A stretch of DNA of 64,000 nucleotides, from the NCBI GenBank assembly GCA_030673645.1, contig DAOVIO010000004.1:1-64000 (forward strand), given 5' to 3'. The translations under genes and the position numbers were made by a program. The notes under the pieces were generated by a model. It searched no databases. It saw only the letters and a program-made list of their open reading frames with translations, and was not told the DNA's origin. Positions 26,634 through 33,231 of the stretch are shown here, piece by piece; positions within the stretch are counted from its first letter, which is position 1, and each line of letters begins with the position of its first letter. Source of the stretch: JAGLSB01 sp023135955. Its GTDB lineage: Bacteria; Bacteroidota; Bacteroidia; Bacteroidales; GCA-2748055.

Positions 26634-26981
26634 TTATTCCAGGTCAATAATTATCATTATATTTTCTTTGACCAGATTTATTAAATTAGTTGGTAAGTTT
26701 CCTATTTTTTTCACCAACCTTTTATTATCAATTGCTCTAATTTGGTCAACCATAATATCGCAATCATATTTTAGGTTTGCCACACCTTTTTTAAGATGAA
26801 TTCTTAATATATCAGAGTCTTTATTGATATTTGTTGTTATCGGGCAAATTATGGTTGACGGATGTGGTATCTTGTTTAGCAGATCTGTTTGAACAACTAA
26901 AACAGGCCTTATTTTATCTGTTTCTGTGCCTATCTGAGGATTCAGTTCTGCAATCCAAATCTCATATTGTTTAATCGACAT
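26634..26981 (-). CDS. MazF/PemK-family toxin
   Basis: Start set at ATG 26981 (MSIKQYEIWIAELNP); the longer frame adds ten residues within the antitoxin gene. The 115-residue product has GTETDKIRPVLVVQTDLLN and TIICPITTNI, the beta-barrel elements of MazF RNases, and LKYDCDIMVDQIRAIDN. It probably cleaves RNA at specific short motifs and is neutralised by the product of the gene upstream, which it overlaps by 11 bases. Confidence 0.88.
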   Translation of the reverse strand: MSIKQYEIWIAELNPQIGTETDKIRPVLVVQTDLLNKIPHPSTIICPITTNINKDSDILRIHLKKGVANLKYDCDIMVDQIRAIDNKRLVKKIGNLPTNLINLVKENIMIIIDLE

Positions 26982-27201
26982 AATCAATCTCCTCAAAATC
27001 TTTAAGCACATCCATTGAATCCTTTTTCACCAACTCTGATTCCATTTTAAGTCTTTTCTCAAGAATCAGGCGCTTTTGAAATTTGTTATAGTAATCAATC
27101 GCCTCATTAATATATCTATTACGAGGTTTCTTAAGCCTTGAAAGAATCTTCTCCGTTTCTCCAAAGATTGAATCGTCAATTTTTAATGATACTGTTTTCA
27201 T
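26971..27201 (-). CDS. Antitoxin partner of MazF-like toxin, ribbon-helix-helix type
   Basis: A 76-residue protein beginning MKTVSLKIDDSIFGETEKIL, a beta-strand then helix pattern seen in ribbon-helix-helix antitoxins, with RNRYINEAIDYYNKF as the second helix and an acidic C-terminal tail (DVLKDFEEIDYVD) fit to block the toxin. It overlaps the toxin gene by 11 bases, the usual antitoxin-first order. Likely autoregulates with the toxin. Confidence 0.82.
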   Translation of the reverse strand: MKTVSLKIDDSIFGETEKILSRLKKPRNRYINEAIDYYNKFQKRLILEKRLKMESELVKKDSMDVLKDFEEIDYVD

Positions 27202-27297
27202 GATGGTATATTATGATAGCACAAAGGTATATCTATTTAGTATATCAATCAAAGGTTTTTATAACTTTATTTTTTTATCATTTTGTGTGTTCGTTAA

Positions 27298-27462
27298 GAT
27301 GTACGTATTGGATTGTCTGATGCAGGCTTTTATCTAAATCCCAGGTTAATTACTCAAAATAAAACTATCATAGATCCATATTTTGCATTTGGAAGTCCTG
27401 AAAACTTTCAGGTTGGATTGAGGCTCCACTATGTATTAAATTCAAATAAAAGAAAATATTGA
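27298..27462 (+). pseudogene. C-terminal remnant of an outer-membrane beta-barrel protein
   Basis: From a TAA just before 27298 one frame reads VRIGLSDAGFYLNPRLITQN, then IDPYFAFGSPENFQVGLRLH, and ends KRKY plus TGA at 27460-27462. Alternating hydrophobic strands and the ending VGLRLHYVL are typical of the last strands of Bacteroidota outer-membrane proteins. No start or signal peptide is present. It appears to be the tail of a gene whose front was lost when the toxin-antitoxin pair or other accessory DNA came in. Confidence 0.65.
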
Positions 27463-27614
27463 GTTTTAATAATAAGGTATTTATCTATCTCATAGATAAT
27501 AATTTGAAATCCCAATTTGTGCGAAGCACACAAGCGCGTTAGGTAAAACGGAAACTAAGAATCTTACCTTTACAAAAGAAAGAAAACCGAACGCCAATTC
27601 ATTTCTTTCTTCTG

Positions 27615-27651
27615 ACCGGAGTGCTATCCCATAGACTCCGGTTTATTTTTT
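27615..27651 (+). terminator. Strong hairpin terminator on plus strand
   Basis: Stem ACCGGAGT / ACTCCGGT (27615-27622, 27635-27642) with a 12-base loop and a T-rich tail TTATTTTTT. It can terminate plus-strand transcripts, from the outer-membrane remnant or from an RNA that may start near 27490. The preceding 130 bases also hold small hairpins (GTGCGAAGCAC near 27520 and GGTAA/TTACC arms at 27542-27568). It overlaps the stop of the convergent PIN gene. Confidence 0.7.
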
Positions 27652-28143
27652 AAACAATCTTATCAATTTATCAATTTCACCAAAAGGCAAGCTGGAATTT
27701 ACTTTTTTCAGTAATTCCAACAATTGAATTCCTTTATCATTAGTAATCATGCCATCATTAACCAATCTCTTTATTACCCAAATAGACCCATGGACTTCAA
27801 TCCCCTGATCTTCTGCTTCATTTCTTAGCTTTTTGTCCCCGGTTAAGAGGAGACAGTCAAGTTGAAGTGATTTCCAAAGGACTGATTTATCTGTAATACC
27901 TTGGAAATTTCTCTTAGTTCTGAATCCAAGTATTTCTCCAATCTACTCTGCTGTAAAATCAATGACATTAATCTTTTTTGCCCTAATGAATACGTTTATG
28001 GCTTCATTCTGGTCTGATTGTATTATTTCTTTAATAACAAACTCCGTTGTACATATTTCAAAGTCCAAACTAAAGAACTCTGGCAATGCTTCGATACTGA
28101 TAATATCAAAAAATATGTTCGTATCTGTTATTATCAGTTTCAT
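27643..28143 (-). pseudogene. PIN-domain RNase interrupted by one in-frame amber codon
   Basis: Read from ATG 28143 (MKLIITDTNIFFDIISIEAL), this is a PIN protein of about 165 residues. After NVIDFTAE comes TAG (27943-27945), and the same frame then continues with IGEILGFRTKRNFQGITDKS, the acidic-site region LQLDCLLLTGDKKLRNEAED and GIEVHGSIWVIKRL, up to TAA at 27643. No shift in frame occurs. So either the gene has just been inactivated by one base change, or the stop is read through. Its start overlaps the stop of the XRE-ImmA gene (ATGA), the arrangement of known COG2856-PIN toxin-antitoxin-like pairs. Confidence 0.88.
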
Positions 28144-29213
28144 GCCAATTGCCTCATCGATTTTCGAAATTCCCAAACACTTTCTCCAGAATAATATGCT
28201 GCTTCATTCACTGATATTAAGCCTTTACCGAGGGCAAAGTATACCAACCGTGAAAACCTGACAGGTTTTTCTTGACTCAAGTAATTTCCGGGTTCATTAT
28301 TGTCTTTGTGATACCCTCGTGAACGGTAATTGATATTTAGGTTTCTGAAGACATAATCATTTACTATTTTCAATCTCAGGGCAGTTTGAAAAATTGCAGA
28401 GATGGAAATCCCCCATCTTTCTTTAATAAGAATTAATTCTTTTTCGTAAAAATGAAACCGTTCATAATGTAGTTCCCTTTCTGCCATTTCTGATGGATAC
28501 AATACAACATTTGCGAATACATGACATAATCTTTCTTCAACCTTATGTTCCATTCCTTCTGGAAACCTAAGAGAATGATGTGCAAGTTCATGTAAAGCAG
28601 TGAATCGTTTACGGCAGTTGTTCCCTTTGTATAAACCACCATTTAAAACAATTACCTTTAATTCATTTACATCTGCTGATAATCCATCGAATTTTTCAGG
28701 AGCGTCAATCTCAATTACTTTATAGCCTTTATCTTCGAGCATGGCAACAACATCAGGGATAGGATCATATCCTAAATTCCATTCTGTACGTAATTTTTTA
28801 GCAGCTTCCTCTGCATCGTCCGGGGTAATAATTTCTTGCTCAAATTCGAAGTAGGTTGGCTTCTCATCCAAGTTGAGTAGGTTTTCCAGTTCCAGATATC
28901 TCTCAAGAAGGGTTCTTGATTTTTCTTCAATTGTATCTTTTTGGGTTACTGAAATTCTGGATGAATGCTTGCGATAATCAGGATTGGAGAGTTTAACGAT
29001 CACGGTTGGCTCAGCGAAGAAGTAGTCCACAGGGACATTTAATACGCTTGACAACTTAATCAGCAAGGAGCTATCTGGCTTCATAGCACCCTGCTCATAC
29101 TTATTGAGAGATTGTTTGGTTACAATATTCCCTAAAGCATCAGCGAGTTTCTGAAGCGACATGCCAGCCATTTTGCGGGCAGACGATAATCTTATTGCAA
29201 AGATGTTATCCAT
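28140..29213 (-). CDS. XRE-family regulator with ImmA/IrrE metallopeptidase domain
   Basis: Start set at MDNIFAIRLSSARKMAGMSL (29213); earlier in-frame ATGs at 29225 and 29249 are possible. The N-terminal 70 residues are a helix-turn-helix (LQKLADALG, KQSLNKYEQGAMKP). The C-terminal part holds RKRFTALHELAHHSLRFPEG with the HExxH zinc motif (HELAH). Such proteins (COG2856) cleave or hold repressors, or act as antitoxins beside PIN, RES or similar toxins. It overlaps the PIN gene by four bases, so the pair is translationally coupled. Confidence 0.88.
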   Translation of the reverse strand: MDNIFAIRLSSARKMAGMSLQKLADALGNIVTKQSLNKYEQGAMKPDSSLLIKLSSVLNVPVDYFFAEPTVIVKLSNPDYRKHSSRISVTQKDTIEEKSRTLLERYLELENLLNLDEKPTYFEFEQEIITPDDAEEAAKKLRTEWNLGYDPIPDVVAMLEDKGYKVIEIDAPEKFDGLSADVNELKVIVLNGGLYKGNNCRKRFTALHELAHHSLRFPEGMEHKVEERLCHVFANVVLYPSEMAERELHYERFHFYEKELILIKERWGISISAIFQTALRLKIVNDYVFRNLNINYRSRGYHKDNNEPGNYLSQEKPVRFSRLVYFALGKGLISVNEAAYYSGESVWEFRKSMRQLA

Positions 29214-29249
29214 TATTTTGTTCATCTGGTTATGTTGACAAATATACAA

Positions 29250-29570
29250 TAAATATACTAATTGTCAACAAGAAGAGAATGATTTTTTTTGGAGTATTTA
29301 CTAATAATTTGGTTTTATAGTCCCAAATTCTTGAATTGCTTGTGATCCTGTTTCACTTCAGCGTAGCTATCGAGGGTGCCATCCAGGAGGAGATAGAAAA
29401 TCTGCTTTGTTTGAAACGTCAAGTCCAGGCCCTAACGGGTCCAGGAAGGAGACTTGCCTTATTCAAGCCAAACCAACCCCCTTTCACATGCCGAAAATTG
29501 TCTGAACTCGCGGGCGGCTCGCCCCACTAGCTATACCCACTTTTAATATTAACAACTAAAACTTAATAAA
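29250..29570. other. Intergenic stretch with a GC-richer block
   Basis: Divergent gap between the XRE-ImmA gene and the radC-like remnant. The part 29370-29530 is visibly richer in G and C than its surroundings (for example CGCGGGCGGCTCGCCCC near 29510). A 64-codon open frame exists here but its product resembles nothing I know. I read this as a remnant of a mobile element rather than a gene. Confidence 0.4.
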
Positions 29571-30036
29571 ATGAAAGAAATTGAACATGTTAAATCATAC
29601 AAAGCTGCTGAAGTAAAGCTTACTTACCTTACTAAACAGAAACCTTCAGATCGTTTTCAAATAAAGGATGCTAAGGATGCATCTGAATTGTTTTTTGAGA
29701 TATATGGAATATGGAGACGATAGAGTTTATTGAGGAAGTCAAAATGATATTACTCAATAGAGATAACCGGGTACTTGGGATTGCTAATATCTCAATGGGT
29801 GGTATAACCGGAAGTATAATAGATACAAGAGTGATCTTACAATATGCCATTAAATCTAATGCTACTTCTGTAATACTTGCTCATAATCATCCCAGTGGAA
29901 GTACTAAGCCAGTGAAGCTGATAAGCATATTACAAGGAAGATAAGGGATGCTTTGAAAGTATGTGATATTAGTTTATTGGATCATTTGATTATTACTAAG
30001 GAGAGGGAACAGAATTCTATTATTGATTTGAAATAG
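29571..30036 (+). pseudogene. RadC/JAB-domain protein, two frameshifts
   Basis: Three frames in turn give one RadC-like protein: MKEIEHVKSYKAAEVKLTYL up to ELFFEIYG (frame of 29571), then METIEFIEEVKMILLNRDNR with the JAMM metal motif AHNHPSGS, then from about 29912 SEADKHITRKIRDALKVCDI and DHLIITKEREQNSIIDLK, ending at TAG 30036. Indels lie near 29705 and 29912. The total of about 155 residues fits the short RadC proteins carried on mobile elements of Bacteroidota. The JAB site is intact but the gene cannot make the whole protein. Confidence 0.88.
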
Positions 30037-30110
30037 TTCAACTGGGACTTCATGCTGGGTCGTACCGGCCACATGAAGTCCTATTTATTAGCAGCTGGTA
30101 AATCCCGTTC

Positions 30111-30719
30111 TCAATCAGAGCTATTTCTGTACTTCTTTTTAATTCTTTTAATATCAAATTTTAATCCTAGTGAAATAAATCTGTCCACAGACTTTTTAGT
30201 AATTCCATTATAATCAATGTAATGAGGAAAACCATTTGCGACAGATAATTGGAATCCGAAAGATTTATTATTTTTAAATTCCGATCCTATTCCAAAGATC
30301 CAAAATGTGTCTTCATGATAATTAATTCCACATGTTCCATACAACCATTTGCTACCAAAAAGTAAGTCGTATTGAATTCCATATGGTTTTAAGTCAAGAT
30401 TAAATAATGCAAGATCACCAGAAAATATAAAATCCCCCTTCTTATAGAATTGATGCTTATAATCAATTACTTGACTATATAAACCATATTGAGTTATTCC
30501 TATTTCATGGTTTGAAGCAATTCCGGTTCTATAACCTATTACTGGTATTATGCTTTCATCTGTTAATAAGAATCTATTAGTTAATGGTTCATCAATTACA
30601 ATCCCAAATGTCCAATTTCTCTCTTCTTTATCAAGCACTTGTGGTGAAGTTATTCGATTATAAGGTAAACACGAATTAAGAATAAAGATTATTAGTAAAA
30701 TGCATATATAATTTTTCAT
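30111..30719 (-). CDS. Orphan lipoprotein, beta-barrel-like
   Basis: Start set at ATG 30719, giving a lipoprotein signal MKNYICILLIIFILNSC with the lipid Cys at about residue 17. The remaining 185 residues have alternating aromatic and hydrophobic residues with glycine turns (WLYGTCGINYHEDTFWIFGI, FGFQLSVANGFPHY), suggesting a small outer-membrane barrel or beta protein. No family recognised. It lies in the accessory zone with low GC. Confidence 0.55.
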   Translation of the reverse strand: MKNYICILLIIFILNSCLPYNRITSPQVLDKEERNWTFGIVIDEPLTNRFLLTDESIIPVIGYRTGIASNHEIGITQYGLYSQVIDYKHQFYKKGDFIFSGDLALFNLDLKPYGIQYDLLFGSKWLYGTCGINYHEDTFWIFGIGSEFKNNKSFGFQLSVANGFPHYIDYNGITKKSVDRFISLGLKFDIKRIKKKYRNSSD

Positions 30720-31222
30720 AACTTGAATTCTCAATATTTTTAAAACTTGCTGCTAGTTTATATGTACTACAAAATCGTACATAAAATCCTCTGGAAAGTT
30801 ATTATGTTTTGAAGAGTCGTACAATAATCTATTCTAATATAGGAATAATATTCCACATCATCATTCCTGATCGTACAGATAATACTAGAACGAGCACAAA
30901 GAAACTACAATAACATCCCATATATTACACATAATCAAACGCTTACAAAACAACAGCCTCAAATCTTTGATTTAAAGCCATTTACAGCCTCATAGAGACA
31001 CTATCTCCACATGAGCAATAAGGTTTGTATAAATAGACATCAAAAACACCTTATAAGGCTTTGAGACAACTAGTTAGGAAATAGAGTGAAATAGAAGGAA
31101 GTGGGCTTATAGCTAAGTCAATCAATAAGTAGGAAAGTAGAATTTGTTTCGGTAATGTTTCGGTAGCATAAAACAAAAATGCTCCTAAGCCTTATGTTTA
31201 AAGGCATTTATTTATTATCTTG
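30720..31222. other. Intergenic region without recognisable gene
   Basis: About 500 AT-rich bases between the orphan lipoprotein and the tRNA-Asn/GIY-YIG locus. No convincing coding frame on either strand. A doubled phrase GTTTCGGTA occurs at 31145 and 31159. This is where an integrase or element boundary beside a tRNA might be expected, but none was recognised. Confidence 0.4.
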
Positions 31223-31280
31223 CTCCTTAGTCCCGATGTACATCGGGAGAACCTTCGACCTACGGACTGCTCTAACCAAC
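31223..31280 (-). pseudogene. tRNA-Asn remnant A carrying an 18-bp palindrome
   Basis: On the minus strand the order GTTGGTTAGAGC, then CCGTAGGTCGAAGGTTC, is that of the intact tRNA-Asn at 31844-31917, but the anticodon arm is nearly gone. The 3' acceptor/T-arm strand is replaced by the palindrome TCCCGATGTACATCGGGA (31231-31248). The GIY-YIG gene ends inside this remnant: its stop TAG is the TAG of GGTTAG. Confidence 0.85.
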
Positions 31281-31559
31281 TTTAAATCTTGCAATAATCT
31301 GAGAAATAGAATTCCGCTTTATAATAGTCTCAATGTAATTCCGACTTTTCTGCTTTTTAATATGTGACTCAACTTTCCTTGCTAATCCTCGATCATCACC
31401 TATTTCAAAAGAACAGCTCAGTACCCAAGGTCTGAAACGAGATGTAAATGAATTTTCAGAAAGATCATTATGTTCAATTAAACGTCTTTTCAGATCATTC
31501 GTATAACCTACATAATACTTATCATAACTTTCCGAATAAAGAATATATACCCAAAACAT
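31272..31559 (-). CDS. GIY-YIG nuclease-domain protein
   Basis: A 95-residue single-domain protein: MFWVYILYSESYDKYYVGYT supplies the two GIY/YIG strands, LKRRLIEHN the catalytic Arg region, and ARKVESHIKKQKSRNYIE the Glu helix. It is intact, unlike the copy at 4240. Its last codons (FKVG, stop) are made from tRNA-Asn-like sequence, since the D-arm phrase GTTGGTTAG provides Val-Gly-stop. Remnants of the tRNA flank it on both sides. DNA nicking is the family activity; here it may serve spread of the cassette. Confidence 0.88.
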   Translation of the reverse strand: MFWVYILYSESYDKYYVGYTNDLKRRLIEHNDLSENSFTSRFRPWVLSCSFEIGDDRGLARKVESHIKKQKSRNYIETIIKRNSISQIIARFKVG

Positions 31560-31615
31560 ATTAGGAATAATTTAATGCTACAAAAAAGCAAAATCAAATT
31601 TATGGAGCTAAATTG

Positions 31616-31671
31616 CTCCTCTGTCCCGGGAACTCTGGAGAACCTTCGACATACGAACCGCTCTAACCAAC
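31616..31671 (-). pseudogene. tRNA-Asn remnant B
   Basis: Minus-strand order GTTGGTTAGAGCGG, then a shortened TTCGTATGTCGAAGGTTC, then a diverged GC-rich dyad (CCAGAGTTCCCGGG) and AGAGGAG. It keeps the D-arm and T-arm phrases of tRNA-Asn, but has no anticodon arm. It lies 56 bases upstream of the GIY-YIG start. Confidence 0.8.
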
Positions 31672-31675
31672 CCCA

Positions 31676-31713
31676 AATAAAAAACCCCAGTAAAATACAT
31701 TTGTGGGGTTTTA
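31676..31713 (-). terminator. Terminator-like hairpin after tRNA remnant C
   Basis: On the minus strand AACCCCA / TGGGGTT arms enclose about 14 bases and are followed by a T-run. The same hairpin, differing by one loop base, recurs at 31804-31838 after the intact tRNA. So a tRNA-plus-terminator unit of about 125 bases has been duplicated. Confidence 0.75.
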
Positions 31714-31716
31714 TTT

Positions 31717-31797
31717 GCTCCTTAGTCCCGATGTACATCGGGAGAACCTTCGACCTACGGATTAATCCCGATGTACATCGGGACCGCTCTAACCAAC
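31717..31797 (-). pseudogene. tRNA-Asn remnant C with two 18-bp palindromes
   Basis: Keeps GTTGGTTAGAGCGG and TTAATCCGTAGGTCGAAGG in tRNA order. The 5' side of the anticodon stem is replaced by TCCCGATGTACATCGGGA (31766-31783), and the 3' T-arm/acceptor strand by another copy (31725-31742). Both palindromes are perfect. It cannot fold as a tRNA. Confidence 0.85.
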
Positions 31798-31803
31798 CCC
31801 AAA

Positions 31804-31838
31804 CAAAAAACCCCAGCAAAATACATTTGTGGGGTTTT
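31804..31838 (-). terminator. Terminator of tRNA-Asn
   Basis: Hairpin AACCCCA / TGGGGTT followed by T-run on the minus strand, starting 6 bases after the tRNA 3' end. Same design as 31676-31713. Confidence 0.8.
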
Positions 31839-31843
31839 ATTTG

Positions 31844-31917
31844 CTCCTCAGGAAGGACTCGAACCTTCGACCTACGGATTAACAGTCCGCCGCTCTAACC
31901 AACTGAGCTACTGAGGA
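31844..31917 (-). tRNA. tRNA-Asn (anticodon GTT)
   Basis: A 74-base tRNA on the minus strand. The acceptor arms TCCTCAG / CTGAGGA pair perfectly, the D stem is GCTC/GAGC, the anticodon loop CTGTTAA holds GTT, and the T stem is GAAGG/CCTTC with loop TTCGAGT. The discriminator base is G, as in other tRNA-Asn. CCA is not encoded. It is flanked by four degenerate copies of itself. Confidence 0.96.
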
Positions 31918-31950
31918 AAATATGTTAATGAACTTCCTTTTTATTCTGTT

Positions 31951-32016
31951 GGATTCGAGATACGGATTAATCCCGATGTACATCGGGACCGCTCTAACCA
32001 ACTGAGCTACTGAGGA
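31951..32016 (-). pseudogene. tRNA-Asn remnant D with 18-bp palindrome
   Basis: The whole 5' half of the tRNA (TCCTCAGTAGCTCAGTTGG and on to GAGCGG) is intact. Then the palindrome TCCCGATGTACATCGGGA (31971-31988) stands in place of the anticodon stem's 5' strand, and the sequence resumes with TTAATCCGTA before decaying in the T arm. It lies first in the array with respect to transcription. Confidence 0.85.
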
Positions 32017-32181
32017 AAATTTTATTACTTTTTCAAAAGCTCCGCAAAACTAATAGCTTTTCAGGAATTAAGCAACATATTTGCTAAAAATATTTCCGAT
32101 ATTTAAAATCTTCTTCTTTTATTCTATTGAAAAAACTATTAAATCCATTAATTTAGTGGCAATAATCCTTAAACAATAATT

Positions 32182-33162
32182 ATGAAAGTTCTTGGGATGG
32201 GCAATGCCCTGGTAGATATAATGACCCGCTTGAAAAGTGATGATATATTAGAAAAATTCAACCTTCCGCGTGGAAGCATGACTCTTGTTGATTTAGAGCT
32301 GTCAAACCTTATTAATATTCAATCTTCAAGTCTCGATAAAACTATGGCTTCGGGCGGATCAGCAGCTAATACTATTCACGGACTGGCAAAACTAGGTATA
32401 GAAACCGGGTATATTGGAAAAATTGGAAAAGACGATCTGGGGAAAATCTTCAAAAAAGACATGAAAAAAAGTGGCATTAATACAATTCTGTATCAGTCAA
32501 TGAATGATACCGGAAGGGTAATAGCCATGATTAGTCCCGATTCAGAACGAACAATGGCTACATACCTCGGTGCTGCTGTAGAGCTTTCGGGTGAAGATAT
32601 TTCGTCTGATATATTTCAGAATTATGATTTGTTTTATATTGAAGGATACCTGGTAAATAATTTTGAACTTTTCTCAAAATCTCTTCGGATAGCAAGAAAA
32701 AGCGGACTTAAAACAGCTCTTGATCTGGCTAGTTTTAACGTTGTGGAACAGTATAAAAACGAACTTTGTGAAGAATTAACCGGCTATGTTGATATTGTCT
32801 TTGCAAATGAAGATGAATCAAAAGTGCTTACAGGAGAACAACCCGAGAAAGCTGTAAATACAATTTCCAAACTTGCAGATATTGCTATAGTGAAACTGGG
32901 TGCAAATGGATCCCTGATCAAACAAGGCTCTGATGAAGTTCATGTACCTGCACCGGTTATCAATAGTATCGACACTACAGGTGCAGGTGATATTTATGCT
33001 TCTGGATTTCTCTTCGGACAATCAAAAGGCCTGAGCCTGAAAAAATGCGGACAATTAGGAACTTTACTCGCCTCTGAAGTCATTCAGGTTATCGGCCCTA
33101 AATTAAATAGTGAGTCATGGAAAAAGATTGAGGAGAAATCGAATGAAATTATTGTGGAATAA
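32182..33162 (+). CDS. Adenosine kinase / PfkB-family sugar kinase
   Basis: A 326-residue ribokinase-fold enzyme. It has the N-terminal MASGGSAANTIHGLAKLGIE glycine motif and the C-terminal ATP/catalytic motif NSIDTTGAGDIYASGFLFGQ with the base Asp of DTTGAGD. The overall pattern (MKVLGMGNALVDIMTRL, RGSMTLVD) matches the bacterial group annotated as adenosine kinase, converting adenosine and ATP to AMP and ADP in the cytoplasm. The gene stands alone; an S9 peptidase follows 69 bases later. Confidence 0.85.
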   Translation: MKVLGMGNALVDIMTRLKSDDILEKFNLPRGSMTLVDLELSNLINIQSSSLDKTMASGGSAANTIHGLAKLGIETGYIGKIGKDDLGKIFKKDMKKSGINTILYQSMNDTGRVIAMISPDSERTMATYLGAAVELSGEDISSDIFQNYDLFYIEGYLVNNFELFSKSLRIARKSGLKTALDLASFNVVEQYKNELCEELTGYVDIVFANEDESKVLTGEQPEKAVNTISKLADIAIVKLGANGSLIKQGSDEVHVPAPVINSIDTTGAGDIYASGFLFGQSKGLSLKKCGQLGTLLASEVIQVIGPKLNSESWKKIEEKSNEIIVE

Positions 33163-33231
33163 ATCTCCTTTCATATTTACAATTACTATATTATCATTTT
33201 GGCTAACTTTTATTATTAATTCATATTTGTC

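Noticed and set aside
29336..29530. 64-residue plus-strand frame before radC as a gene
   Set aside because: No start signal, no recognised motif, and placed in a decaying region; left as an unexplained GC-rich block.
31508..31819. 103-residue minus-strand frame across the tRNA remnants
   Set aside because: It runs through tRNA remnants and terminators; the protein has no sensible pattern.
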